From VBDM01 sp035280025 (GTDB lineage Bacteria > Pseudomonadota > Gammaproteobacteria > Burkholderiales > SG8-39): a DNA stretch of 42,994 nt. Positions 1-8,365 of the stretch are shown piece after piece (position 1 is the stretch's first letter; every line of letters starts with the position of its first letter). The translations under genes and the position numbers were made by a program. The notes below the pieces were generated by a model. That model was not told the DNA's origin. It saw nothing but the letters and a program-made list of their open reading frames with translations, and made no database searches. The stretch is taken from positions 1 to 42,994 of the forward strand of contig DATEGT010000039.1 in assembly GCA_035280025.1 (NCBI GenBank), written 5' to 3'.

Positions 1-4
1 GGGC

Positions 5-871
5 TTGAGACTTAAGTTCAATCTGGTGCTTTTCTTCGTGTTCCTTTTGGGGCTGGGCGTCTCGGGCTTCGTGTCCTACGACCTGCTCCACAAGACCGCG
101 CGCGAGGACGTGCTGCGCAACGCCGGCGTGATGATGGAGGCGGCGCTGTCGATGCGCCACTACACGGTCAGCCAGGTGCGCGACAAGCTGGCCCAGAAGG
201 AGGGCGAATTCCTTCCTCAGAGCGTACCCGCCTTCGCGGCCACCGAAATCATGAACCAGCTGCGCAAGAAATATCCCGACTACGCCTACAAGGAGGCGGC
301 GCTCAACCCGACCAATCCGCGCGACCGCGCGGTCGAGTGGGAGGCCGACATCGTCAACGCGTTCCGCAACGACCCGGGCCGCGACGAGATCTCCGGAACC
401 CGGATGACACCCACGGGCGTGTCGCTGTTTCTCGCGCGGCCCTTCCAGATCAAGGACCCGGCCTGCCTCGCGTGCCACACGACCGCGGAGATCGCGCCGG
501 CGTCGATGGTCAAGCTGTACGGGACGAACAACGGCTTCGGCTGGAAGCTGAACGAAGTCATCGGCGCGCAGGTGGTCTCGGTGCCGATGTCCCTGCCGAT
601 CCAGAACGCCAACCGCGCCTTCTACACGTTCATGGCGTCGCTCACCGGCGTGTTCGTGGTGCTCTTTATCATCCTCAACATCATGCTGTCGTTCATGATC
701 GTGCGTCCCATTACCGTGATGTCGGACGCCGCCGACCGCATGAGCACCGGAGACCTGGAGATACCGGAGTTCGACGAGGCCGGGCGCGACGAAGTTTCCC
801 TGCTGGCGAGATCTTTCAATCGCATGCGCCGCAGCCTCGAAAAGGCGATCAGCCTGATCGACCAGAAATAG
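5..871 (+). CDS. Membrane-bound c-type heme sensor with HAMP domain (DUF3365/Tll0287-like)
   Basis: Two membrane segments (about residues 5-25 and 205-235) enclose a periplasmic region with one CxxCH heme-c motif (CLACH, residues 154-158). A HAMP-like linker closes the protein, which has no kinase or cyclase output domain. The layout matches DUF3365 (Tll0287-like) sensors, where a single covalent heme is thought to sense redox state or a gas. The Ser/Thr kinase gene starts 7 bases downstream, so I infer a sensor-effector pair. The first codon in the window is TTG at 5. The residues just after it already look like the usual start of the family, but a true start a few codons upstream, outside the window, cannot be excluded. 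Confidence 0.8.
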   Translation: MRLKFNLVLFFVFLLGLGVSGFVSYDLLHKTAREDVLRNAGVMMEAALSMRHYTVSQVRDKLAQKEGEFLPQSVPAFAATEIMNQLRKKYPDYAYKEAALNPTNPRDRAVEWEADIVNAFRNDPGRDEISGTRMTPTGVSLFLARPFQIKDPACLACHTTAEIAPASMVKLYGTNNGFGWKLNEVIGAQVVSVPMSLPIQNANRAFYTFMASLTGVFVVLFIILNIMLSFMIVRPITVMSDAADRMSTGDLEIPEFDEAGRDEVSLLARSFNRMRRSLEKAISLIDQK

Positions 872-878
872 CTTCGCG

Positions 879-2285
879 ATGGCCGCCGAGATCGCTCTCC
901 CCAAGGGTTACTCGCTGCACGAATACCAAATCGAGCAGACCCTGGGGATCGGCGGCTTCGGCCTCACCTATCTCGCGACCGACGCGAACCTCAACCTCAA
1001 GGTCGCGATCAAGGAGTACCTGCCCGGCGATCTCGCGCAACGCGGCGACGACCAGTCGGTGCGGCCGAAGGCCGAATCGGCCTTCGAGTCGTTCAAATGG
1101 GGCCTGTCGCGGTTTCTCGACGAATCCCGGACCCTCGCCTCGTTCCGCCACCCGAACATCGTCCGGGTGTTGCGCTTCTTCGAGGCGAACCGCACCGCCT
1201 ACATGGTGATGGAGTTCGTCTCCGGCCAGCCCCTGGGGGAATGGATTCGCAGCCGCAGGCCGCTCGCGCAGGGCGCGGTGATGGCGATCGCGGGACCGCT
1301 GCTCGACGGCCTCGAGATCGTGCATCGCGCCGGCTTCCTGCACCGGGACATCAAGCCCAGCAACATCTTCGTCCGCGACGACGGCTCGCCGGTGCTGCTC
1401 GATTTCGGATCGGCCCGCTCGGCCACGTCGGCCGGCGAGCTCACCGCGATCGTCACTCCCGGATACGCGCCGATCGAGCAATACCACTCGCAGGGGCAGC
1501 AGGGGCCGTGGAGCGATCTCTACGCTTTCGGCGGCGTGCTCTACTGGATGATCACGGGCAAGCGTCCGGTCGAGGCCGTGGCCAGGGTGCGCCAGGACAT
1601 GCTGCCTCCGGCGGCGCAAGCCGCCGACCGCAACCGCTACGGCGCCGATCTCCTGGCCGCGATCGACTGGGCCCTCACGCCGCACGAGGAGCGCCGGCCG
1701 CAATCGGTCCCGGACTTTCGCGCCGCGCTCCCCGGACTCGCCACGGCCGACCAGAAGACCGTGAAGATCGAGGGCGGCGCTCCGCCTCCGGGCCCCGCCT
1801 CGGTTCCGGTGACCACGCTGCCCACCGGCGTGGCCTTCGACCGGGAGACCCTGAAAAGGGTGGAGACCGAGCTCGCCAAGCACATCGGCCCCATCGCCCC
1901 GGTCGTGATCAGGGCAGCGGCGAAGAAGACCTACACCGTCGCCGACCTCGCCGAGATGGTGTCGGCGGACATCACCGACGACAAGGCTCGCGCCGCATTC
2001 GTCAAGCGATTCTCGAGCGACAAGTCGGCGCCCACCGGCGACCCGGCGCGGGGCACGCGGTCCGCGCCGCCGGTGAACCCGAACATCGACGCGCAGACGC
2101 TCCTCAAAGCCGAAGCCGCTCTCGCCAACTACATCGGCGCGGTCGCCAAGATCGTGGTGAAGCGCGCCGCGGCGAAGGCGCGCGACCCCGGCGAGCTCTA
2201 CCTCCTGATCGCCGAGGAGATCGAGGACAGGAACGAGCGGAAAGCCTTCATCCGCAAAGCCATCTCCGCATCCGGCAAGGAATAG
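879..2285 (+). CDS. Cytosolic Hanks-type Ser/Thr protein kinase with duplicated C-terminal module
   Basis: The N-terminal kinase domain (about residues 11-290) is complete. It has a glycine loop (LGIGGFGLTY, 22-31), the ATP-anchoring lysine K45, the catalytic loop HRDIKPSN (155-162), DFG (175-177) and an activation segment ending TPGYAPIEQY. No membrane segment follows. After a Pro-rich linker there are two copies of a roughly 57-residue helical module, about 324-379 and 406-464. Both have an E-x2-LA-x2-IG core, then a V-x2-AA-type helix and an acidic R-x-AF end. Similar modules occur at the C-termini of some bacterial kinases; I do not know their ligand. The gene sits just behind the heme sensor, so the kinase is probably its output. 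No strong ribosome site is visible before the ATG. Confidence 0.88.
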   Translation: MAAEIALPKGYSLHEYQIEQTLGIGGFGLTYLATDANLNLKVAIKEYLPGDLAQRGDDQSVRPKAESAFESFKWGLSRFLDESRTLASFRHPNIVRVLRFFEANRTAYMVMEFVSGQPLGEWIRSRRPLAQGAVMAIAGPLLDGLEIVHRAGFLHRDIKPSNIFVRDDGSPVLLDFGSARSATSAGELTAIVTPGYAPIEQYHSQGQQGPWSDLYAFGGVLYWMITGKRPVEAVARVRQDMLPPAAQAADRNRYGADLLAAIDWALTPHEERRPQSVPDFRAALPGLATADQKTVKIEGGAPPPGPASVPVTTLPTGVAFDRETLKRVETELAKHIGPIAPVVIRAAAKKTYTVADLAEMVSADITDDKARAAFVKRFSSDKSAPTGDPARGTRSAPPVNPNIDAQTLLKAEAALANYIGAVAKIVVKRAAAKARDPGELYLLIAEEIEDRNERKAFIRKAISASGKE

Positions 2286-2301
2286 ACGGCTTCGCGGGAC
2301 G

Positions 2302-2517
2302 CTATTTCTCGTACTTGAACGACAGCATCACGCGGGTCCGGTAGGCCGCGACCTTCCCGTTCTCGATCTTCATGTCCTGCTTCACGACCTCGGCGACGCG
2401 AAGGTCGCGCAGCGTCTTCGCCGCGGTCTCCACCGCTCTCTTCGCGGCGTCCTCCCACGATGTCGTGCTGGTGCCGACCACTTCGGTGATCCGGTAGACT
2501 CCCTCAGCTTTGGCCAT
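2302..2517 (-). CDS. Dodecin family flavin-binding protein
   Basis: A 71-residue protein whose start (MAKAEGVYRITEVVG), central helix (SWEDAAKRAVETAAKTL) and final strand (YRTRVMLSFKYE) match dodecins throughout. Dodecins form hollow 12-subunit shells that store or buffer flavins or other cofactors in the cytosol. The length is typical. The ATG is preceded by a good ribosome site (GAGGAG on the minus strand, about 2522-2530), which decides this start over a much longer open frame. It converges on the kinase gene (16 bases between stops) and diverges from sixA, with about 60 bases between start codons. Confidence 0.92.
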   Translation of the reverse strand: MAKAEGVYRITEVVGTSTTSWEDAAKRAVETAAKTLRDLRVAEVVKQDMKIENGKVAAYRTRVMLSFKYEK

Positions 2518-2565
2518 CGATCGTCTCCTCAGGTGGGTTTCGCCCTTTTTCAGAGAGCGTTCCCC

Positions 2566-2573
2566 GATAATAC
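2566..2573 (+). promoter_or_regulatory. Candidate -10 element for sixA, possibly giving a leaderless transcript
   Basis: The bases GATAATAC contain GATAAT and TAATAC, both close to the -10 consensus TATAAT. They end 4-6 bases before the sixA ATG, so transcription would begin at about the start codon. No clear -35 box is seen at the right distance. Tentative. Confidence 0.35.
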
Positions 2574-2577
2574 TCCT

Positions 2578-3018
2578 ATGGATTTGATTCTCTGGCGACA
2601 CGCGGAAGCCGAGGACGGCGGCCCCGACGCTGCGCGAAAGCTGACCAAGCACGGCCGCGAGCAGGCGCGTCGCGTCGCGGCCTGGCTGCAGCCGCGGCTT
2701 CCCAGGCGCTGCGAGATCCTGGTGAGCCCGGCGCAGCGCGCGCAGGAAACAGCGTCCGCGCTCGGGCTCCGTTTCGCCACGGCCGCGGAGGTCGGCACGA
2801 GCGCGGTCGCCGCCGACGTCATCGCCGCCGTCGACTGGCCGCACGGCTCCCGGACGGTGCTGGTCGTCGGGCATCAGCCCACGCTCGGCCGGGTCGCCGC
2901 GACGCTGATGACCGGCACCGAGTCGGATTGGCATTTCGCCAAGGGCTCGGTATGGTGGCTGAGGCACGTCGACGGTGACACCCGCCTCTTTGCCGTCGTG
3001 CATCCCAGGCTGGCCTGA
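2578..3018 (+). CDS. sixA: SixA-like phosphohistidine phosphatase
   Basis: A 146-residue histidine-phosphatase-fold protein. It has the RHAEA motif at residues 7-11 (catalytic His 8), the conserved LTKHGREQARRVAAWL segment, an SPAQRAQETA motif and a VGHQPTLG motif with the second catalytic histidine. SixA removes phosphate from phosphohistidine, for example on histidine phosphotransfer proteins. Length and motif order are normal for the family. The ATG at 2578 has no recognisable ribosome site, and a -10-like hexamer ends just upstream, so the message may be leaderless. Its stop is 2 bases from the stop of the convergent porin gene. Confidence 0.88.
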   Translation: MDLILWRHAEAEDGGPDAARKLTKHGREQARRVAAWLQPRLPRRCEILVSPAQRAQETASALGLRFATAAEVGTSAVAADVIAAVDWPHGSRTVLVVGHQPTLGRVAATLMTGTESDWHFAKGSVWWLRHVDGDTRLFAVVHPRLA

Positions 3019-3020
3019 TC

Positions 3021-4343
3021 CTAGAAGCCGTAGTGGAACCGCGCCGAGGCGACGTTGACCGGCCCGCGGTCCGCGTTGTACGCCGGATCGAAGATTCTCT
3101 GGAAGTCGGCTGACAGCCACGCTTCCTTCGCCACGGCGGCGCTGTAGAAGGCTTCGAAAATCCTCTCGGCGCGATAGCTCAGCTTGCCGTCGCCGATGAA
3201 GAAGCCGAGACCTCCGGCGGCCAGATAGTCCCGGTGCGGCTGCGAGATCGCGTTGCTCGCCACCGCGACGCCCAGCGAGTCCGACGCGCGGCTCCACGCC
3301 GTTCCCTTGATCAGGAGCCCCGCCGAAACCGAGCGGTCGATCTCGGTGAACGCGAATTCCTCGGCTTCACCATTGTTCCAGCTCGCCCGCGCGAACACTC
3401 CCGCCGAGGGCGACGCGCTCTGCTCGAGGTTGACGCCGAAGCCGTATTTCACCCTCCTCCTGCGCGAGGTCGCGAGGTCGGGCGTCGCGCCGATCGCGAC
3501 CCCGTCGGCGATCGAGTCGCGGTATCCGCCCATGTCGGCCTGGTTGCGGTAGGCGAGAACGCGCAGCCTGCCCGGCCGGCCGCCGAGCGCGTGCGCATGC
3601 TCCAGCTCGATCTGGTCGCCGAAGCTCGCGAAGATCCGCGGGTTCAGGGCGAGACCGTTGGATTCCTTCGGCATCATGAAGCGGGCGGCGCGCAGCGCCC
3701 AGGGGCCGTCGAAATATTCCAGGGCGGCTCCCCACGAATAGCCGCGCGCGTCCGCGGCGAAATCCCACGCGCCGTGCGTCATGAGCGACCAGTTCAGGAA
3801 CTGGGTGCGCGGATCGTGGCCGTAGGCGTTGTCGTCGAACAGATCCTGCAGGGAAAGCTTGCCCGCCGTCAGCGCCAGGCGGCGGCTGTCGGCGGATCCC
3901 GCCAGCTGGTTCGCGTCGGACTCGACCGCCGCGCGCACTCCGCCCAGCCCCCAGGTCTGGCGCAGGAACGCGCGGGCGACGTAGAAGGTGGCGTTCGGTC
4001 CCGTCGTGCGCGCGATTTCTCCATTCGTGAATCCGCCCAAGCCCGTCAAGCGCGACAGCGGGACGCCCTGAGCGACCTCGGGATCGACGTAGACCTCGCC
4101 GCCCTTCCAGGGCCGGGCGCCGAGCGCCGCGGTCGCGGTGAATGAATAGCTCTTCTCGATGTCCGGAATCAGGCTGTTGGCGCCGGTGTAGGCGGCGCCG
4201 AAGGGATACTTGCGCTGCCACACGTAGGTCGCCTGGAGCTTTGCGCCGTACGCCTCTTCGCCCGCGCCGTCGGCGCGGGCGGCGCCGGGGACCCCGAGCG
4301 CAACGATCGCGAGAACGCCGAGGAGGATGGGCTCCGGTCGCAC
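3021..4343 (-). CDS. OprB-type carbohydrate-selective outer-membrane porin
   Basis: A 440-residue protein with a cleavable signal peptide (about residues 1-24, ending ARA-DG). It then shows alternating aromatic/hydrophobic beta-strands with Gly/Asn/Asp-rich turns and ends in phenylalanine, as outer-membrane barrels do. The segments around AFLRQTWGLGG, LTAGKLSLQDLFDDNAYGHDPRTQFLNW and the strand pattern YSWGAALEYFDGPWALR resemble the OprB family, which admits sugars or organic solutes. The start is GTG at 4343 with little ribosome-site signal. The gene diverges from the SDR gene with 41 bases between starts. The substrate cannot be read from the sequence. Confidence 0.8.
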   Translation of the reverse strand: MRPEPILLGVLAIVALGVPGAARADGAGEEAYGAKLQATYVWQRKYPFGAAYTGANSLIPDIEKSYSFTATAALGARPWKGGEVYVDPEVAQGVPLSRLTGLGGFTNGEIARTTGPNATFYVARAFLRQTWGLGGVRAAVESDANQLAGSADSRRLALTAGKLSLQDLFDDNAYGHDPRTQFLNWSLMTHGAWDFAADARGYSWGAALEYFDGPWALRAARFMMPKESNGLALNPRIFASFGDQIELEHAHALGGRPGRLRVLAYRNQADMGGYRDSIADGVAIGATPDLATSRRRRVKYGFGVNLEQSASPSAGVFARASWNNGEAEEFAFTEIDRSVSAGLLIKGTAWSRASDSLGVAVASNAISQPHRDYLAAGGLGFFIGDGKLSYRAERIFEAFYSAAVAKEAWLSADFQRIFDPAYNADRGPVNVASARFHYGF

Positions 4344-4384
4344 CGCGGCATGCTATCAGTTACCATCGCCGGGAGGACATCTTC

Positions 4385-5137
4385 ATGAGCTTGAGCGGCA
4401 GGGCCGCGATCGTCACCGGCGCGGGGCGGGGCATCGGCAAGGCCATGGCGAGGCGCCTGGCGGCGGACGGAGCGAGCGTGGTCATCGCCGACCTCGACGG
4501 CTACGACGTGGCGGCCGCGGAGCTTGCGAAGGCAGGGGCGCGCTCGCTCGGGCTCAAGGTCGACGTTTCTTCGGAAGCCGACACGGCGTCGATGGCCGAG
4601 CGCACCCTGCGGGCCTTCGGGCGGATCGACGTTCTCGTGAATTGCGCGGCGATGTTCGCGAGCGTCAAGATCGGCCCGTTCGAGGAGATTCCGCCGGGGG
4701 AATGGAGACGCCTGCTCGAGATCAACGTCCTGGGGGTCGCGCTGTGCTGCCGGGCGGTAACGCCGCAGATGCGCCGCCAGAGGAGCGGCCGCATCATCAA
4801 TCTCGCCTCGGGCGCGCCCCTGAAGGGGGTTCCCCATTTCCTGCATTACATCGCGAGCAAAGGGGCGGTCATCGCGATGACCCGCGGCCTCGCACGCGAG
4901 CTCGGTCCTGACGGCATCACCGTCAACGCGATCGCCCCGGGGCTCACCCTGTCGGAAGCCACGCGCGGGCGCCCGGAGCATCTCCGCAATCACGCCGAGA
5001 GTATCCGCGCGCGCGCGATACCGCGCGAGGAGCGTCCCGACGATCTGGTCGGTGCCGTGAGCTTTCTCGCTGGGGACGACTCGGCCTTCATGACGGGCCA
5101 GACGCTCGCGGTGGACGGCGGCTCCGCGATGCTGTAA
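4385..5137 (+). CDS. Short-chain dehydrogenase/reductase (classical SDR)
   Basis: A 250-residue classical SDR. The cofactor motif TGAGRGIG lies near residues 11-18. An Asp-Leu pair after the second strand (VVIADLDGYD) suggests NAD preference. Other marks are NCAA in place of NNAG, the catalytic Ser region NLASG, the YIASK active-site motif (Tyr/Lys), and a C-terminal DDSAFMTGQTLAVDGGS segment typical of FabG-like enzymes. The ATG at 4385 follows a strong ribosome site (GGGAGGA) at a good distance, so I reject the longer upstream frame. The substrate is unknown. It converges with the ZIP transporter gene (3 bases between stops) and does not appear to be in an operon. Confidence 0.88.
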   Translation: MSLSGRAAIVTGAGRGIGKAMARRLAADGASVVIADLDGYDVAAAELAKAGARSLGLKVDVSSEADTASMAERTLRAFGRIDVLVNCAAMFASVKIGPFEEIPPGEWRRLLEINVLGVALCCRAVTPQMRRQRSGRIINLASGAPLKGVPHFLHYIASKGAVIAMTRGLARELGPDGITVNAIAPGLTLSEATRGRPEHLRNHAESIRARAIPREERPDDLVGAVSFLAGDDSAFMTGQTLAVDGGSAML

Positions 5138-5140
5138 CCG

Positions 5141-5914
5141 CTAGGCCCCTCGCACCAGGTCACCGACAAACCAGATCAGGCCGACGCCGAGCGCGATCAG
5201 CGTCACCTGCTGCGCCGTCGCGCGCAGCTCCGGGCGCCGGTGCAGGCCGGGAATGAGGTCCGCGACCGCGACGTAGATCATGCTGGCCGCGGCGAGCGCA
5301 AGCACCGAGGCGATCCACTCCTGCGCCGCCTGCAGGGTGAAGTACGCGAGCAGCGCGCCCGCCAGCATCGCGAGGCTCGACAGCAGGTTGAGCGCGAGCG
5401 CGGCGGCCTTGCCGTAGCCGGAGTGAAGGAGGATCACGAAGTCGCCGATCTCCTGCGGGATCTCGTGGGCGATGATCGCCGCCGCGGTGACGACGCCCAG
5501 CTCGGTGCTCTGCAGAAACGCCGCCGTGATGAGTATCCCGTCGACGAAATTGTGGAACGCGTCGCCGATGATGATCATCATGCCGCTGCGGCCGTGATCG
5601 CCCGGATCGGCGTGATGATCGTGGGCTTCGCAGTCCTCGACATGACAGTGCCGCCACAGCACGAGCTTCTCCAGGACGAAGAACCCGAGGATGCCGCCGA
5701 GCACGGTGGCGAAGACGGCCTGGAGGCTCCCGGCCGCGCCGATGGCGTGCGGCAGGATCTCGAGGAACACCGCGCCGAGCAGTGCCCCGATCGCGAAGCT
5801 CACCAGCGCGGGGACCCAGCTCGCGGGCGCCGACAGCGCGAACAGCGCGGCGATCGCGATGCTGATGACGCTTCCGGCGACCGCGGAGCCGGATATCCAG
5901 ACAAGAGTCGGCAT
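5141..5914 (-). CDS. ZIP family divalent metal transporter
   Basis: A 257-residue integral membrane protein with about seven or eight hydrophobic segments. A His/Asp-rich cytosolic loop (CHVEDCEAHDHHADPGDHG, about residues 90-108) is a typical ZIP metal-binding loop. The transport-site motifs HNFVDG and HEIPQEIGD in consecutive helices supply the metal-coordinating His, Asn, Asp and Glu residues. ZIP proteins bring Zn2+, Fe2+ or similar ions into the cytosol. The HEIPQEIGD form is common in the bacterial/GufA-like branch. It is third in a minus-strand operon, 3 bases after pgeF. Confidence 0.9.
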   Translation of the reverse strand: MPTLVWISGSAVAGSVISIAIAALFALSAPASWVPALVSFAIGALLGAVFLEILPHAIGAAGSLQAVFATVLGGILGFFVLEKLVLWRHCHVEDCEAHDHHADPGDHGRSGMMIIIGDAFHNFVDGILITAAFLQSTELGVVTAAAIIAHEIPQEIGDFVILLHSGYGKAAALALNLLSSLAMLAGALLAYFTLQAAQEWIASVLALAAASMIYVAVADLIPGLHRRPELRATAQQVTLIALGVGLIWFVGDLVRGA

Positions 5915-5917
5915 GCG

Positions 5918-6661
5918 CTAGCGTTCCTCGATCCAGATGAGGCTCGCCATTCTCCCCGTTGTGCGGTCCCTGCGGAAGGAGAAGAAGCGCGTGTCGCTCG
6001 CCGTGCACCACCCACCGCCGTAGGCGGCGGCGACTCCCGTCGCGGAGAGCCGCGACCTCGCGAGAGCGTAGAGATCGGCGAGATACTTGCCGCCGCCGCA
6101 GGGCGCGAACGCGCTCGCGGCTCCCGGGTCCGGCGCCATGAAAGCCCGCCGGACGTCCTCGCCGACTTCGTAGCGGAGCGGGCCGATGCCCGGCCCGATG
6201 TAGGCGATCAGGTCGCCCGGAGGCGCACCCATCGCATGCACGGCGGCTTCGATCACGCCCTCCGCCAGTCCCCGCCAGCCGGCGTGCGCGACGCCGACCA
6301 CGCCTCCTGCCCGGTCGCTGAGGAAGATCGGCAGACAATCGGCGGTCATCACCGCGCAGACCGCGCCCGCGCGCCGCGTCACGGCGGCATCGGCCTCCGT
6401 TTCGAGCGTCGAGCGCTCGGGATCGGCCACCGTGGTCCCGTGCACCTGCCTGATCCACGCCGGCTCCCCGGGCAGGCAGGCCCGAAGGATGGCGCGATTG
6501 CGGGCGACGCAGCCCGGATCGTCGCCGACACGCGCGCTCAGGTTCAGCCCCGCGAATGCGCCCGAGCTGACGCCTCCCGCGCGAGTGGTGATGAGCGAGC
6601 GCACCCGCGCGGGCGCGGGCCAGTCGGGGACGATCCAGTCGGGGTTGGGCGCGCTCCTCAC
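5918..6661 (-). CDS. pgeF: Purine nucleoside phosphorylase / polyphenol oxidase family protein (YfiH, laccase domain)
   Basis: A 247-residue protein with the family's metal site residues: His in RQVHGTTV, Cys in TADCLP and His in VAHAGWRGL. The IGPGIG segment and the final FFSFRRDRTTGRMASLIW segment are also conserved. Members cleave purine nucleosides; in E. coli (PgeF/YfiH) the protein corrects peptidoglycan precursor errors. The GTG start at 6661 overlaps the rluD stop by four bases (GTGA), which implies translational coupling. The rluD-pgeF order is very common in proteobacteria and supports both calls. Confidence 0.92.
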   Translation of the reverse strand: MRSAPNPDWIVPDWPAPARVRSLITTRAGGVSSGAFAGLNLSARVGDDPGCVARNRAILRACLPGEPAWIRQVHGTTVADPERSTLETEADAAVTRRAGAVCAVMTADCLPIFLSDRAGGVVGVAHAGWRGLAEGVIEAAVHAMGAPPGDLIAYIGPGIGPLRYEVGEDVRRAFMAPDPGAASAFAPCGGGKYLADLYALARSRLSATGVAAAYGGGWCTASDTRFFSFRRDRTTGRMASLIWIEER

Positions 6662-7599
6662 TGCAGCGAAGCGAGCAAATCCCGGAAATCCCGGGGTAGC
6701 CGCGCCTCGAAGCACATGCGCGCTCCGGAGGCCGGATGGGAAAACTCCAGGCGCGCGGCGTGGAGCGCCTGGCGCTTCAGGAGGGCGTGCCCCGTTCCGC
6801 TCCCGCGTCCGCCTCGGTAGACCGGATCGCCGACGAGCGGATGCCCGAGGGACTGCATGTGCACGCGTATCTGGTGCGTCCTTCCCGTCTCCAGGGTGCA
6901 CTCGAGCAGCGAGGCCAGGGCGAAGCGCTTCGCGACGCGGTAGCGCGTGCGCGCGGAGCGTCCGGCGGGCACCACAGCCATGCGCGTGCGGTTGCGCGGA
7001 TCGCGGCCGACCGGAGCGCTCACCTCTCCGCCCGTTCGGACCGTCCCGTGCACCAGCGCCAGGTATTCGCGCTTCACCGTCCGCGCCTGAAGCTGCCGGA
7101 CGAGGTCGGTCTGCGCCCGCAGGGTCTTCGCCACCACGAGAAGCCCGCTGGTGTCCTTGTCGAGCCGGTGGACGATGCCCGCCCGCGGAACGGCGGCGAG
7201 CTGCGGAGAGTGATGCAGGAGCGCGTTGAGCAGCGTCCCCTTCCAGTTGCCGCTCCCCGGATGGACGACCAGGCCGGCGGGCTTGTCGATCACCAGGACC
7301 TCTCCGTCCTCGTAGACGACGTCGAGCGCGATGCGCTCGGGCCGGTGCGCACCGTCGGAGGGATCGGGCTGCGCGCGGATTTCCACCCGCTCGCCGCCCC
7401 AGATTTTCTGCTTGGGCTTCGCGGAGCGGGCGTTGAGGCTCACGTGACCGTCTTTCAGCCACTTCTGCAGGCGGTTGCGCGAGTGCTCCGGGAACATCCG
7501 CGCGAGCGCCTTGTCGAGCCGCAACCCCGCGAGGGCTTCCGGGACGCGTCGCATCTCTCCCGTCACTGTATAATTTTGCGCCTCTTCCGACGAAGCCAT
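6658..7599 (-). CDS. rluD: 23S rRNA pseudouridine synthase RluD
   Basis: It has an S4 RNA-binding domain (about residues 20-80; RLDKALARMFPEHSRNRLQKWLKDG). A RluA-family catalytic domain follows, with HRLDKDTSGLLVVAKT holding the catalytic Asp, and the motifs KPAGLVVHPG, REYLALVHG and ETGRTHQIRVHM. RluD makes the helix-69 pseudouridines of 23S rRNA. I chose the ATG at 7599 (313 aa). An ATG at 7554, preceded closely by GGGAG, would shorten the N-terminus by 15 residues and keep the S4 domain intact. With 7599, the start codon is one base from the divergent bamD start, so the two 5' ends must share control DNA. First gene of the rluD-pgeF-ZIP operon. Confidence 0.9.
   Translation of the reverse strand: MASSEEAQNYTVTGEMRRVPEALAGLRLDKALARMFPEHSRNRLQKWLKDGHVSLNARSAKPKQKIWGGERVEIRAQPDPSDGAHRPERIALDVVYEDGEVLVIDKPAGLVVHPGSGNWKGTLLNALLHHSPQLAAVPRAGIVHRLDKDTSGLLVVAKTLRAQTDLVRQLQARTVKREYLALVHGTVRTGGEVSAPVGRDPRNRTRMAVVPAGRSARTRYRVAKRFALASLLECTLETGRTHQIRVHMQSLGHPLVGDPVYRGGRGSGTGHALLKRQALHAARLEFSHPASGARMCFEARLPRDFRDLLASLQ
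7569..7574 (+). promoter_or_regulatory. Perfect -10 hexamer upstream of bamD
   Basis: TATAAT lies 26 bases before the bamD GTG, placing transcription start near 7581 with a leader of about 20 bases. The -35 region at the ideal 17-base spacing (7546-7551) is a poor match. The element lies inside the first codons of rluD if rluD starts at 7599, and just upstream of its start if it begins at 7554. Confidence 0.5.
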
Positions 7600-7600
7600 C

Positions 7601-8365
7601 GTGAAACATAGTGTAGCTTTATTCGTTCTCGTTCTGGCGGGGTGCTCGTTCCTCGACAACAAGGATCCCACCAAGGGGATGAGCGCCGACACGATCTACG
7701 CGGAGGCGAAGGAAGCGCTCGACAACGGCCAGTACGACCTCGCGATCAAACGCTACGAGGCTCTGGAAGCGCGCTTTCCCTACGGACGCTACTCGCAGCA
7801 GGGGCAGCTCGAGATCGCGTACGCGTACTACAAGCAGAAGGAGCAGACCTCCGCGGTGGCCGCGGCCGAGCGTTTCATGAAGCTCCACCCCAACCATCCC
7901 AACGTCGACTACGCCTACTATCTGAAAGGCCTCGCGTACTTGAACGAGGACGACGGACTGATGGCCAGGATGTCGCGCCAGGATCCGACGGAGCGCGATC
8001 CCAAGTCGGCGCGGGACGCGTTCGACGCGTTCAAGGACCTGGCGCAGCGCTTTCCCGAGAGCAAGTACACGCCCGATGCGGTTTCGCGCATGAAATACCT
8101 GATCAACGCGCTGGCGTCCCACGAAGTCCACGTCGCCCGCTGGTACATCAAGAGGGGCGCGTACGTCGCCGCAGCCAACCGCGCGCAGTACGCCCTGAGG
8201 AACTATCCTCAAGCGCCTGCGCAGGAGGAAGCCCTGCTCATCATGATCCGGGCCTACAACGCTCTCGGGATGTCGGATCTCCGCGACGACGCAGAGCGGA
8301 TCCTGAAGAAGAACTTCCCGGACAGCGAGCAGGCGAAGAGCGTGCTCAGCCAGCTCGGTCGCTGA
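7601..8365 (+). CDS. bamD: Outer membrane protein assembly factor BamD (lipoprotein)
   Basis: A 254-residue lipoprotein. It has a short signal peptide ending in the lipobox LAGC (Cys 15), then a series of TPR helices. Recognisable BamD segments are YAEAKEALDNGQYDLAIKRYEALEARFPYGRYSQQ, AYYKQKEQTSA, FMKLHPNHPNVDYAYYLKGL and, near the end, RDDAERILKKNFPDSE. BamD is the essential lipoprotein partner of BamA in inserting outer-membrane barrels. Length is normal. The start is GTG at 7601, chosen because the signal peptide begins there. Its last 20 bases overlap the 3' end of the convergent dinG-like gene. Confidence 0.95.
   Translation: MKHSVALFVLVLAGCSFLDNKDPTKGMSADTIYAEAKEALDNGQYDLAIKRYEALEARFPYGRYSQQGQLEIAYAYYKQKEQTSAVAAAERFMKLHPNHPNVDYAYYLKGLAYLNEDDGLMARMSRQDPTERDPKSARDAFDAFKDLAQRFPESKYTPDAVSRMKYLINALASHEVHVARWYIKRGAYVAAANRAQYALRNYPQAPAQEEALLIMIRAYNALGMSDLRDDAERILKKNFPDSEQAKSVLSQLGR

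Noticed and set aside
2280..2308. Inverted AATAG/CTATT between kinase and dodecin stops as a terminator.
   Set aside because: The arms are only five A/T-rich bases plus stop codons, with a large loop and no T-tract.
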